Assembly (NCBI GenBank): GCA_037481935.1
Contig: JBBFKQ010000008.1
Location: 1 to 64,000 of the forward strand
Reading direction: 5' to 3'
From: Aquificaceae bacterium
GTDB taxonomy: Bacteria; Aquificota; Aquificia; Aquificales; Aquificaceae
Length of the DNA: 64,000 nt
Position 1 is the first letter of the stretch. The number at the start of each line of letters is the position of its first letter. Below are positions 22,688-31,295 of the stretch, piece by piece. Below the pieces are notes generated by a model. That model made no database searches, was not told the origin of the DNA, and was given only the letters and a program-made list of their open reading frames with translations. The position numbers were made by a program, and so were the translations under genes.

Positions 22688-22924
22688 TCAAAGCCTTACA
22701 CCTTCTTCCAATGCTATCCTGTGTATGGGCTTTTCCTCTTCACCCTCTGGATACGGCACCACTTTCATGGGTGCTTTTATAAGCAGGTCTATGTCTCCCC
22801 CTCTTTCCGCAGGGTCTGTCCTTGAGCCAAAGAGATAGACCTCCACCTCCTTGCCAAAGACCTCCTCTGCAGTTTCCCTTATTGACCTGAGAGTCTTTTC
22901 AGAAAGCCTCACCCTTCCTTCCAT
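22688..22924 (-). CDS. Shortened MNT-type nucleotidyltransferase (probably internally deleted)
   Basis: 78 aa. It contains EVEVYLFGSRTDPAERGGDIDLLIKAP, the GSx10DxD motif, and a C-terminus EEEKPIHRIALEEGVRL usual in this family. The expected segment of about 25 residues between them, including the third catalytic carboxylate (K-x-D-hydrophobic), is missing. No HEPN partner is adjacent. ATG 22924 overlaps the purA stop by 16 nt. It may be inactive or a remnant; the frame itself is intact. Confidence 0.7.
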   Translation of the reverse strand: MEGRVRLSEKTLRSIRETAEEVFGKEVEVYLFGSRTDPAERGGDIDLLIKAPMKVVPYPEGEEEKPIHRIALEEGVRL

Positions 22925-24201
22925 GCGGGCACTTCAAGCCAGAGGTATTCCTCCCTTTCCGGACCTGTGGAAAGCATCACTATGGGAACACCCAGATAGC
23001 TCTGGATAAAGTCAAGGTAGGAGAGGGCTTGCTCTGGAAGGCTTTGTAGGTCTTTTGCCCCCTTGGTGTCTCTTAGCCAGCCCTTAAAGGTCCTGTAAAC
23101 AGGTTTTACTCTTGAGAGGGCACTCAGGCTTGCAGGAAAGCTGTCTCTTTCTCTTCCATCAATTTCGTAGGCTACGCAGACCTTTATCTCTTCAAAAGCA
23201 TCCAGCACGTCCAGCTTTGTGATTATAAGCCCGTCAAGCCCGTTCACTTCCACCGCATGCCTGAGGGCAACCAGGTCAAGCCATCCACACCTCCTTGGTC
23301 TTCCCGTAGTAGCTCCATACTCTCCGCCCCTTTCTCTGAGAAGTTCGCCCTCTTCTCCCTTCAATTCTGTGGGAAAAGGTCCTTCTCCCACCCTTGTGGC
23401 GTATGCCTTTGAGACGGCCCAGAAGCTTGCTTCTAAAAAGTATTTTGGTGGAAGCCCCGTTCCGTTGGAAAGTCCAAGGGCTGAGGCGTTGGAGGAGGTA
23501 ACATAGGGGTATGTGCCCATGTCTATGTCCAGCATGGTTCCCTGAGCACCTTCAAAAAGCACTCTGCCCTCAAAGTTCAGAAGCAGACGCGTGGTATCCA
23601 CTACCCTCTCCCTTATCCTTCTGTAGTTTTCCATGGTGCCTTCAAATATTTCCTGTGCATCCATGCTGTGGTTTTCGCAGTAGACCTTCTCACACAGGTC
23701 TGCTACAAACTCTATGTTTTCCTTTATTAGCCTGTAGGTTCTGTCCGGGTCCTCAAGGTCGCAGACCCTTATACCCTTCCTTCCATACTTGAACATGTAA
23801 GAGGGTCCTATACCCCTCAGGGTGGTTCCTATCTTTCCCTTCCTCTCAAAGAGAGAGTCAAGCACCTTATGGTAGGGGAGCACAAGGTGCGCCCTGTCGC
23901 TGATAAAAACTCTTTCCCATACTTTCAGACCCCTTGCCTGGAGCTCCTCCATCTCCCTGACCAGAAGCTCCAGGTCCACCACCATACCCTGAGCCACCAC
24001 ACCCACTGCATGCTCATGGAGTATCCCGGTTGGCAGAAGGTGCAGGACGAACTTTTCATCCCCCACCATCACCGTATGCCCTGCGTTGCTTCCACCCTGA
24101 TATCGGACTACCATATCAAAGTCCGCAGAGAGAAGGTCCACCACCTTACCCTTTCCTTCATCGCCCCACTGGGCGCCCAGTATCACAAGATGTCTCTTCA
24201 T
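22909..24201 (-). CDS. purA: Adenylosuccinate synthetase
   Basis: GTP-dependent ligation of IMP and aspartate, first step from IMP to AMP. 430 aa. VILGAQWGDEGKGKVVD holds the P-loop and catalytic Asp (about 15-18). GGSNAGHTV carries the catalytic His (about 42). FEGAQGTMLDIDMGTYPYVTSSN, GEGPFPTEL and TTGRPRRCGWLD are the other signature blocks. It follows hflX with a 4-nt overlap and GGGAGCG as SD. Confidence 0.97.
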   Translation of the reverse strand: MKRHLVILGAQWGDEGKGKVVDLLSADFDMVVRYQGGSNAGHTVMVGDEKFVLHLLPTGILHEHAVGVVAQGMVVDLELLVREMEELQARGLKVWERVFISDRAHLVLPYHKVLDSLFERKGKIGTTLRGIGPSYMFKYGRKGIRVCDLEDPDRTYRLIKENIEFVADLCEKVYCENHSMDAQEIFEGTMENYRRIRERVVDTTRLLLNFEGRVLFEGAQGTMLDIDMGTYPYVTSSNASALGLSNGTGLPPKYFLEASFWAVSKAYATRVGEGPFPTELKGEEGELLRERGGEYGATTGRPRRCGWLDLVALRHAVEVNGLDGLIITKLDVLDAFEEIKVCVAYEIDGRERDSFPASLSALSRVKPVYRTFKGWLRDTKGAKDLQSLPEQALSYLDFIQSYLGVPIVMLSTGPEREEYLWLEVPAWKEG

Positions 24202-25304
24202 CCAATCGCTCCCTGAAGCTCTTCCACCTTTTCCCTTATAGCTTCAAGCAAATCTCTTATCCCCCAACCCTTAACTGCGGAAACCACCACTGACCTGCCT
24301 TCCATAAAGGCGGGCTCTGTAAGATACTTTATGTCCTCCTCCTTTTCCACCACTCTGTCCGCTTTGTTGAAAACGTATATAACAGGCTTTTCCTCTGCAG
24401 AGAGGTCTCTGAGTATATCTCTGACCACCTTTACCTTCTCAAGCCAGCCCTTGTCCGAAAGGTCTATCACATGCAGGATAATGTCCGCCTCCTGCACCTC
24501 CTCAAGGGTTGCCTTGAAGGACTCTATGAGCTCAGGAGGTAGCTTTCTGATAAAGCCCACCGTGTCGGTGATCAGAACCTTTATGTCTGGAAAGAGAAGC
24601 CTTGCAGAGGTTGTGGTGTCAAGTGTGGCAAAAGGCATGTTCGCCACCAGTGTTTCTCTCCCCGTGAGGGCTCTCATCAGGCTGGACTTTCCCACGTTTG
24701 TGTAGCCTACAAGGGCTACCTTTATAACTTTGAGCTCTCCTGAGCTTTCCCTCTTTTTCCTCTGCTCTCTTCTCTGCCTTTTTATGTCCTCAAGTTCCTC
24801 CTTTATCTGCTGTATTCTCCTCTTTATCCATCTTCTTCTTATCTCTGCCTCCTGCTCACCAGGGCCCCTTGTTCCCACGCCACCCCCAAGCCTTGAGAGC
24901 TCCTTTCCTCTTCCGTAGAGTCTCGGGAGCTCGTATGTGAGCTTTGCCAGCTCTACCTGCAGCTTGGCGGTCTTTGACCTTACCCTCCTGGAAAATATTT
25001 CCAACACAAGGTCTGCCCTGTCCATAATTCTCCTGCCTATAGCCCTTTCAAGGTTTGCCACCTGAGAGGGGCTCAAGAAGGTGTCGAATATGACCACATC
25101 CGCTCCGGTGCCTTCTGCCACCTGCCTTATCTCTTCCACTTTTCCTGCACCCACATAGTATTTAGGGTCTGGATGGCTCTTCCTCTGGATTATGTATCCA
25201 AGGCAGTGGCCCCCCACCGCCTTGAGAAGTTCCTTGAGTTCCTCAAGAGATTCGCTGCTATCCTTCTTGCTGTTTTCTATGAGGCTTACGAGAATACTTT
25301 TCAT
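24198..25304 (-). CDS. hflX: Ribosome-associated GTPase HflX
   Basis: 368 aa. The N-terminal HflX domain with DPKYYVGAGKVEEI (about 45-60) is followed by a Lys/Arg-rich coiled-coil linker (RRRWIKRRIQQIKEELEDIKRQRREQRKKR). The GTPase domain has G1 GYTNVGKSSL (about 200), G3 DTVGF and G4 NKAD. HflX splits stalled 70S ribosomes, notably after heat stress. The start codon shares one base with the hfq stop (TAATG), so hfq and hflX are coupled, as in many proteobacteria. Confidence 0.95.
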   Translation of the reverse strand: MKSILVSLIENSKKDSSESLEELKELLKAVGGHCLGYIIQRKSHPDPKYYVGAGKVEEIRQVAEGTGADVVIFDTFLSPSQVANLERAIGRRIMDRADLVLEIFSRRVRSKTAKLQVELAKLTYELPRLYGRGKELSRLGGGVGTRGPGEQEAEIRRRWIKRRIQQIKEELEDIKRQRREQRKKRESSGELKVIKVALVGYTNVGKSSLMRALTGRETLVANMPFATLDTTTSARLLFPDIKVLITDTVGFIRKLPPELIESFKATLEEVQEADIILHVIDLSDKGWLEKVKVVRDILRDLSAEEKPVIYVFNKADRVVEKEEDIKYLTEPAFMEGRSVVVSAVKGWGIRDLLEAIREKVEELQGAIG

Positions 25305-25513
25305 TAACCCCCTTGCACTATGGTGCTTATGGCGTGCTTGTATATGAGGTTTGGTTCGCCTTCCACCTCAAGAAGCAAGGTGTACTTATCATGGTCAAGC
25401 ACCTTGCCCGTTATTCTGTTCCCTCTTGTCAGGAACACGGTTACGGTAGCACCCTTTCTCTTGAGCTCTTCTATGTATTCGTCCTGCACGTTCGTGTTCT
25501 TCTCCATAAACAT
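25304..25513 (-). CDS. hfq: RNA chaperone Hfq
   Basis: 69 aa Sm-like protein that forms hexamers and pairs small RNAs with mRNAs. Sm1 (VTVFLTRGNRITGKVLDHDKYTLLLE) and the Sm2 core YKHAISTI are both present; the proximal-site YKHA is intact. There is no long C-terminal tail. ATG 25513 is chosen because GGAGGT lies 7 nt upstream; an ATG at 25528 overlaps that SD. On the minus strand TATAAT occurs twice (25539-25534 and 25532-25527), and TTGACT at 25559-25554 is a possible -35 although the spacing is imperfect. Confidence 0.96.
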   Translation of the reverse strand: MFMEKNTNVQDEYIEELKRKGATVTVFLTRGNRITGKVLDHDKYTLLLEVEGEPNLIYKHAISTIVQGG

Positions 25514-25572
25514 CCTGCAAACCTCCATTATAAATTATAAAACTTTTTGCTTCAGTCAAGCCTTTAAAGGTC

Positions 25573-25578
25573 TAAAAT
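25573..25578 (+). promoter_or_regulatory. -10 element (TAAAAT) of nadE, near-leaderless geometry
   Basis: TAAAAT ends 8 nt before ATG 25587, predicting a start at about 25585. No SD is visible. Confidence 0.4.
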
Positions 25579-25586
25579 ATTAAGCC

Positions 25587-27278
25587 ATGTCTCTCAGTAT
25601 AACCCTCTGCCAGACAAATCCAGTTGTGGGGGACATAAGCGGAAATCTTCGGAAAATAAAGAGTATATGGGAAAAGATAGATACCCAATCCCACCTCCTT
25701 ATCTTCCCTGAACTTTTTCTGTGTGGTTATCCTCCTGAGGACCTACTTTTGAAGCTGGATTTTCTGAGAAAATGCCGTAGAGCCCTTGATGAGCTTGTGA
25801 GCTTATCCAGGGGTATGTCCTCACTTTTAGTTCTCGGAACCCCCTACTACGAGGAAGACCTTTACAACGCTCTTGTGCTGATAGGCAGGGGTGAGGTGCT
25901 GGGTGTGTATAAAAAAACTTTCCTTCCCAACTATTCTGTTTTCGATGAGAAACGATACTTCAGAGCTGGAAGGGAGCCTCTCATGCTTGAAATAAACGGC
26001 GTAAGAGTGGGCTTTTCTGTGTGTGAGGACATATGGCATCCCGACGGCTGGGAAAGATACTACGCCCTTTCTGGCTGTGAAGTGCTCATAAACATAAACG
26101 CCTCTCCCTACTACAGAGGGAAGTATCAGTTCAAAGAGAACTTCCTGAAGGCTCGGGCTCAGGACAATCTGGCATATGTGGTCTACGTGAACATGGTGGG
26201 GGGACAGGATGAGCTGGTCTTTGACGGCAGGAGCATTGTTGTGGACCCGGAGGGCAAGGTTATGGCAAGGGCAAAGGCCTTTGAGGAAGACCTGCTCCTT
26301 GTAAGCCTTGATATAGAGAGGGTAAGAAGGAAAAGGCTTTTAGACCTCAGACTCCGCGAGAGGGTTGTAGAAAGGGTAAAACCCGTATCGCTTTCGGACT
26401 TTCCGGAAAGGGAAAGGGTGTCTGCCCGTGTGGAAAGCTCCCCTTCAGAGGAGGAAGAGCTCTACAGAGCCATAAGGCTGGCATTAGAGGACTACGTGAG
26501 GAAGAACTCCTTTGAAAGGGTGGTTCTGGGTCTTTCTGGTGGGATAGACTCTTCTCTTGTTGCCTGCCTTGCGGTGGACGCCCTGGGAAAGGAGAAGGTG
26601 GTTGGCGTTTTTATGCCTTCGGAGTTTACCTCCAGAGAGAGCAGAGAGGATGTTTACCAACTTGCAAAAAATTTAGGCTTTGAGCTTCTTGAATATCCCA
26701 TCACAGAGGTTTACAGGAGCTATCTCAATACTGTAAATTCACAGGAGCTTACAACCGCAGAGGAAAACCTTCAGGCTCGCATAAGGGCAAACATACTCTT
26801 TTACCTTTCCAACAGGTATGGCTGGCTTGTGCTGTCTACCTCCAACAAGAGCGAGTCTGCGGTGGGATACACCACTATCTACGGAGACATGGCGGGGGGC
26901 TTTGCCCCCATAAAGGACCTTTACAAAACATGGGTCTACAGGCTTGCCAGATACAGAAACTCCATTAGCCCAGACATTCCCGAGAGGGTGTTCCTGAGAC
27001 CTCCCACCGCAGAGCTAAGGCCCGGTCAGACAGACCAGGACACCCTTCCACCTTACGAGCTCTTGGACAGGGTTCTGGAGCTGCACATAGAGGAGGGCAT
27101 GGGTCTGGAGGAGATAGTATCTGAAGGGTATGACAGGGAGCTTGTAAGAAGAGTTTTGCAGATGGTAAAAAGAGCGGAATACAAAAGAAAGCAAGCACCT
27201 CCCGGTCCAAAGCTCACAAAGAGAGCCTTTGGAAAGGACTGGAGGATGCCCATAAGCAACGGCTATCAGAACCTGTAG
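25587..27278 (+). CDS. nadE: Glutamine-dependent NAD+ synthetase
   Basis: 563 aa two-domain enzyme. The N-terminal nitrilase-type glutaminase (about 1-265) has the triad in FPELFLCGYPPEDLL (Glu), YKKTFLPNYSVFDE (Lys) and GFSVCEDIWHPDG (Cys). The C-terminal PP-loop NAD synthetase has VLGLSGGIDSSLVACL (about 315) and STSNKSESAVGYTTIYGDMAGGFAPIKDLYKT. Ammonia from glutamine is tunnelled to deamido-NAD. No SD at ATG 25587; a -10 lies directly before it. Its end overlaps the convergent barrel gene by 13 bp. Confidence 0.96.
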   Translation: MSLSITLCQTNPVVGDISGNLRKIKSIWEKIDTQSHLLIFPELFLCGYPPEDLLLKLDFLRKCRRALDELVSLSRGMSSLLVLGTPYYEEDLYNALVLIGRGEVLGVYKKTFLPNYSVFDEKRYFRAGREPLMLEINGVRVGFSVCEDIWHPDGWERYYALSGCEVLININASPYYRGKYQFKENFLKARAQDNLAYVVYVNMVGGQDELVFDGRSIVVDPEGKVMARAKAFEEDLLLVSLDIERVRRKRLLDLRLRERVVERVKPVSLSDFPERERVSARVESSPSEEEELYRAIRLALEDYVRKNSFERVVLGLSGGIDSSLVACLAVDALGKEKVVGVFMPSEFTSRESREDVYQLAKNLGFELLEYPITEVYRSYLNTVNSQELTTAEENLQARIRANILFYLSNRYGWLVLSTSNKSESAVGYTTIYGDMAGGFAPIKDLYKTWVYRLARYRNSISPDIPERVFLRPPTAELRPGQTDQDTLPPYELLDRVLELHIEEGMGLEEIVSEGYDRELVRRVLQMVKRAEYKRKQAPPGPKLTKRAFGKDWRMPISNGYQNL

Positions 27279-27985
27279 AGAAAGCCGGCAAGAAAGCCAT
27301 AGTCTGGCTGTGCAGGATGTTTGTTGAGGCTTTTGTGAAGACCAAAGCTGAGGTCTATGCTTTCTGTGGGATGCAGTAGTATGCCAAGGAGAGCATGGGT
27401 ATCTCTCTTTGATTCTCTCTGCTCTGGTCTTATGTATTTTAGCTCTGCACCGAGGGTGAGCCACTGAGTGGGTCTGCCGTAGGCATGAAATATGACGCCG
27501 TAGGCGTCCCTCAGACCTTCCACATGGGAGGACTTTAGGTATACGCCGTTCAGGTTGAGGGTGAGCCTACCTATGTCTCTTTCAAGAATAAGGTTGAGGT
27601 TGGCGGTGGTCTTTCCGTAGCCTATGCCCCTTTTGCCCGTGTCAAGGTTGAGCTGTAGCCTGTAGCCTGCTCTCCAGCCCTCTTTCTCATAGGGTATGTG
27701 CTTTATGAAAACCCTAAGGTCGTCCAGACCGCTGAGCCTCTCCCCCCATTCCCTGAGCTTCACATAGGGCTGAAGGAGGGCAAGGTCCATGTTCTTTAAA
27801 AGTCCAGCCTGAAACTGAAAGTCCAGGCTCTGCCTTCTTGCTCCGTTGTAGTATTTAAAGCTGGCGTAATTGGTTTCAAACTGGAAGTTTCCCAGTCCTC
27901 CCAGCGTGCCTGCGTCCTCTGCCTCAAAGGGAAAGAAGGCAAGGGCAGGAGAATACATTACCATAACAAGTGCTAACTTTCTCAT
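27266..27985 (-). CDS. Putative outer-membrane beta-barrel protein
   Basis: 239 aa with a signal peptide (MRKLALVMVMYSPALAFF) and alternating amphipathic strands ending in the aromatic YGFLAGFLYRF expected for barrel assembly. The layout (LGGLGNFQFETNY near the mature N-terminus, then repeated strands with gradual turn spacing) resembles the MetA/phenol-degradation transporter-like superfamily (PF13557). Substrate unknown. ATG 27985 follows GGAGGT at 6 nt; the in-frame ATG upstream at 28021 lacks this. Confidence 0.6.
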   Translation of the reverse strand: MRKLALVMVMYSPALAFFPFEAEDAGTLGGLGNFQFETNYASFKYYNGARRQSLDFQFQAGLLKNMDLALLQPYVKLREWGERLSGLDDLRVFIKHIPYEKEGWRAGYRLQLNLDTGKRGIGYGKTTANLNLILERDIGRLTLNLNGVYLKSSHVEGLRDAYGVIFHAYGRPTQWLTLGAELKYIRPEQRESKRDTHALLGILLHPTESIDLSFGLHKSLNKHPAQPDYGFLAGFLYRF

Positions 27986-28188
27986 CTTTATACCTCCATA
28001 AAACCATGTTAAAAAGCACATTCAATATCAATATTATAACCTGAGCTGAAAAGGATACAGGAGGCTTGCTGAGAATGTGTTCAGTGTGGTCAAGAGGTAA
28101 AGATAGATGGCTGTAGTCTAACCTGCAACTTGCGTTATAACATACCAGTCCGGTTAAAAATAGTTAAGAAGTGGTAGACTATTTAGCC

Positions 28189-29319
28189 ATGCACCTTATG
28201 GACACTTACAGAAGGCTTCCTGTCCGCTTTGTGAGGGGGAAGGGCGTGTACCTTTACGACGAGCAGGGCAGGAAATACCTTGACCTTCTGGCAGGTATTG
28301 CGGTCAATGCTCTGGGTTATGCAGACCCTGAGCTCACTCAGGCTATCTGCGAGCAGACTCAGAGGCTTTTGCACGTTTCCAACCTCTTTGAAAACCCCTG
28401 GCAGGAAGAGCTGGCTGGTGAGCTTATCAAAAGCTTCTGGACAAGGGGAAAGGTCTTCTTCTGCAACAGCGGGGCAGAGGCCAACGAGGGAGCCATAAAG
28501 CTGGTGAGAAGATACTTCTACGAGAGGGGGGAAAAGAGATATAGGATTATCACCTTCTACAGGGGCTTTCATGGAAGGACCTTCGGTGCCATGTCTGCAA
28601 CCGCTCAGGAGAAGATTCAGAAAGGCTTTGAACCACTGCTGGAGGGCTTTGACTATGCAGAGTTTAACAACTTCCAGTCGGTGCTGAGGGCTCTCAGAAA
28701 AGAAACTGCAGGCATAATGCTTGAGGTCATTCAGGGCGAAGGTGGCATAAACGAGGCTCAGATGGAGTTTCTCCAGAGGCTTCAGGAGCTCTGCAGAAGG
28801 GAGGGTCTACTTCTTGTGGTGGACGAGGTGCAGACAGGTGTTGGAAGAACCGGGAAGTTCTACGCCTACGAGCACTACGGCATACAGCCAGACATCATAA
28901 CCCTTGCCAAGGGTCTGGGGGGTGGGCTTCCCATAGGTGCGCTTCTGGCAAGGGAGGAGGTGGCACAGGCTTTCAAGCCGGGCTCTCACGGCTCAACTTT
29001 TGGGGGCAACCCTCTGGTCTGTGCGGGCGCCATGGTGGTGGTAAAAAAGGTAAAGAGTCTTCTTCCCCAGATAGAGAGGGTAGGGAATTACTTTAAACAC
29101 AGGCTTGAGGAGCTGAAGGCAGGCAGGGTGAAGGGAAGGGGTCTAATGCTTGGTCTTGAGCTGGACGGGGAATGCTCTCAGGTGGCGTTGAAGGCTCTTG
29201 AGAAGGGTCTTGTGATAAACTGCACTTCAGAGAGGGTTCTCAGGTTTGTGCCCCCCCTCATAATTCAGGAACAGCATGTGGACGAAGCCATGGGTATACT
29301 GGCAGAAGTCCTCAGATAG
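28189..29319 (+). CDS. argD: Acetylornithine aminotransferase
   Basis: PLP-dependent class III aminotransferase of arginine synthesis (may also serve succinyldiaminopimelate). 376 aa. LDLLAGIAVNALGYADP, CNSGAEANEGAIKL (phosphate-binding loop), VVDEVQTGVGRTGKF (Asp binding the PLP ring nitrogen) and TLAKGLGGGLPIGA with Lys241 as the internal aldimine. ATG 28189 best matches family N-termini (MHLMDTYRRLPV); GTG 28171 is the longer option. There is no SD. A weak promoter, TTGCGT (28130-28135) with TTAAAA (28154-28159), lies in the 200-bp divergent gap. Confidence 0.94.
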   Translation: MHLMDTYRRLPVRFVRGKGVYLYDEQGRKYLDLLAGIAVNALGYADPELTQAICEQTQRLLHVSNLFENPWQEELAGELIKSFWTRGKVFFCNSGAEANEGAIKLVRRYFYERGEKRYRIITFYRGFHGRTFGAMSATAQEKIQKGFEPLLEGFDYAEFNNFQSVLRALRKETAGIMLEVIQGEGGINEAQMEFLQRLQELCRREGLLLVVDEVQTGVGRTGKFYAYEHYGIQPDIITLAKGLGGGLPIGALLAREEVAQAFKPGSHGSTFGGNPLVCAGAMVVVKKVKSLLPQIERVGNYFKHRLEELKAGRVKGRGLMLGLELDGECSQVALKALEKGLVINCTSERVLRFVPPLIIQEQHVDEAMGILAEVLR

Positions 29320-29342
29320 TGCTATATTAATATGCGTGAGCT

Positions 29343-29666
29343 ATGGACTTTCCTGAGCTTTTGGTGATTCTTGCGGTGGCTTTCATCTTCCTAGGTCCAG
29401 AGAGGATGATGGAGGTAGCCACTAAGCTGGGCGAGTTTTTGCGCAAGATAAGGGAAACCTGGGATGAGCTCAGGTATCAGCTATACATGGAAAGTGTGAA
29501 CAAGAAGATAATGGAAGAAAGCAAGGATGTCAGCCCTCAAGCAGACTCATATGATTTAATAGAAGAGGCTCAGCATGAGGAGGTAAAGAAAGAGAATGGA
29601 GAATCAGGAACTTCCCAGGATGCCCCTGACGGAGCATCTGAGGGAACTCAGAAGCAGGCTGATTAA
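29343..29666 (+). CDS. tatB: Sec-independent translocase subunit TatB (TatA/B family)
   Basis: 107 aa. The N-terminal membrane helix MDFPELLVILAVAFIFLGPERM has the F/L-G-P-E hinge with Glu after Pro, then an amphipathic helix (VATKLGEFLRKIRETWDELRYQL) and an acidic disordered tail. The LGPE form and length point to TatB rather than TatA. The last 71 nt overlap tatC, an unusually long overlap. No TatA is adjacent. TAATAT at 29328-29333 could serve as a -10 with a 3-nt leader. Confidence 0.88.
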   Translation: MDFPELLVILAVAFIFLGPERMMEVATKLGEFLRKIRETWDELRYQLYMESVNKKIMEESKDVSPQADSYDLIEEAQHEEVKKENGESGTSQDAPDGASEGTQKQAD

Positions 29667-30354
29667 GTCTATACTGGCGTTTCTGGCGGGCACCGGTGTG
29701 GCTTTTTACTTTGCCAGCTACATATTTGAGGTTCTCAAAGAGCCTGTCAGGAAGTCATACCCCCAGGTTCAGCTTGTAACCCTCTCACCCACCGAGCCTC
29801 TTTTCATACTTCTGAAAATATCCATAGTCTTCGGTTTTATTCTCTCTCTGCCCGTTATACTCTATCAGCTGTGGAGGTTCGTAGAGCCAGCTCTCTATCC
29901 AAATGAAAAAAGGCTTGTCCTGCCTCTAACCTTTTTCTCTATACTTCTTTTCCTCCTTGGTGGAGCCTTTTCCTACTTTCTGGCTCTCCCCATGGCTCTG
30001 AAGTTTTTGCTGGGTATAGGACTTTCCCAGCTCCAGGCAACTCCCTTTCTTTCTGTCAACCTTTATATATCCTTCCTTCTCAAGATGATAGTGGGCTTTG
30101 GTATAGCCTTTGAGCTTCCTGTGGTTATTTTTCTCCTGCAGAGGTCTGGTCTTGTCACAGAAAAACAGCTCAAGTCCTTCAGGAAGTATTTTGTAGTTCT
30201 TGCCTTCGTGGCTGGGGCCCTCATAGCACCAGACGTTACCACTCAGGTGCTCATGGCAGTGCCTCTCATCCTTCTATATGAGATTTCCCTTCTGGCAGGC
30301 AAGCTAGGAAGGCGCAGGCAAAAGGAAACCGCCATAGAGGTGGTTCAGGGATGA
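29596..30354 (+). CDS. tatC: Sec-independent translocase subunit TatC
   Basis: 252 aa, six membrane helices. The N-terminal MPLTEHLRELRSRLIKS has the conserved HLxELRxR twin-arginine recognition surface. SPTEPLFILLKISIVFGFILSLPVILYQLWRFVEPALYPNEKR contains the P1 loop and FVxPgLyxxEk motif. The start lies within tatB (frame +1), with GAGGAGGT about 10-15 nt upstream. It overlaps the downstream epimerase by 4 nt. Confidence 0.95.
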   Translation: MENQELPRMPLTEHLRELRSRLIKSILAFLAGTGVAFYFASYIFEVLKEPVRKSYPQVQLVTLSPTEPLFILLKISIVFGFILSLPVILYQLWRFVEPALYPNEKRLVLPLTFFSILLFLLGGAFSYFLALPMALKFLLGIGLSQLQATPFLSVNLYISFLLKMIVGFGIAFELPVVIFLLQRSGLVTEKQLKSFRKYFVVLAFVAGALIAPDVTTQVLMAVPLILLYEISLLAGKLGRRRQKETAIEVVQG

Positions 30355-31295
30355 AAGTTCTGGTAACAGGTGCAACTGGCTTTGTGGGAAGACATGTGGT
30401 TGATGAGCTTCTGAAACTTGGCTACACCGTTGGATGCATTGTAAGGGATGTGAGTAAGCTGGAGCATCTGTTCGGTGATAAGGTAGAACCCTACATATCT
30501 GACCTTGGGGATAAAAAATCTCTTTTGAAGGTCTTTGAGGAATTTGAGCCTGATTTCCTAATACATCTTGTGGGTATCCTTGTGGAAGACAGAAGGCACG
30601 CTCAGACCTTTATGAAGGTGCATTATCTTTACTCAAAGACCCTTTATGAAGTATCTAAGGAATACGGAAGGCTCAGGAAAGTGGTTCATATGAGCGCCCT
30701 CGGCACTCACCCAGATGCACCTTCCATGTATCACCGCACCAAGTTTATGGCGGAAGAGGAGCTAAAAAGGTCTGGTCTTAACTACACCATAATGAGACCT
30801 TCAATCATACTTGGACCAGAGCAGAGGCTCTTTTCTGACATGTGGAAGATAACCAGAATCCTGCCCGTGGTCGCACTGCCCGGTGGTGGTAGCTATCTTT
30901 TCCAGCCCGTGGATGTTAGGGATGTGGTCTGCGCTTTTGTAAATGCCTTAAAGGCGGATGAAAGTGATGGAAAGACATACGAGCTATGCGGAAGCCAGAA
31001 AGTGAGCTTCAGAGAACTTCTTGAGGATATATTCAGTTTCTGGAGGAGAAGGGTGCTTCTTCTGCCTTTGCCAAGGGCTGCAATGTATCTTGGTGGTCTT
31101 CTGGTTGAAAAGCTCCTCCAGCCACCGCCTTTCAGCTCAGACCAGATGCTTATGATGTGGAGGGGCAATGTGTGCGGCCTTGACCAGGATGTGGAAAGCA
31201 ACGGTGTAAAAAAGCTTTGCGGAAGAGAGCCTGTGCCTTATGAAGAGTCTCTCAGGTGGAGCCTTGAGGAATTCGGGAGGAGTTTGAATGCCTGA
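30351..31295 (+). CDS. NAD(P)-binding atypical SDR / NDUFA9-like epimerase
   Basis: 314 aa. VLVTGATGFVGRHVVDEL is the TGxxGxxG Rossmann motif. HMSALGTHPDAPSMYHRTKFMAEEELKRSGLNYTIMRPSIILGP has the Y-x3-K pair and is characteristic of the complex I NDUFA9/quinone-linked atypical SDR group. A hydrophobic stretch (RAAMYLGGLLVEKLL) is near the C-terminus. Substrate not deducible. Overlaps tatC (4 nt) and pyrD (8 nt). Confidence 0.8.
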   Translation: MKVLVTGATGFVGRHVVDELLKLGYTVGCIVRDVSKLEHLFGDKVEPYISDLGDKKSLLKVFEEFEPDFLIHLVGILVEDRRHAQTFMKVHYLYSKTLYEVSKEYGRLRKVVHMSALGTHPDAPSMYHRTKFMAEEELKRSGLNYTIMRPSIILGPEQRLFSDMWKITRILPVVALPGGGSYLFQPVDVRDVVCAFVNALKADESDGKTYELCGSQKVSFRELLEDIFSFWRRRVLLLPLPRAAMYLGGLLVEKLLQPPPFSSDQMLMMWRGNVCGLDQDVESNGVKKLCGREPVPYEESLRWSLEEFGRSLNA

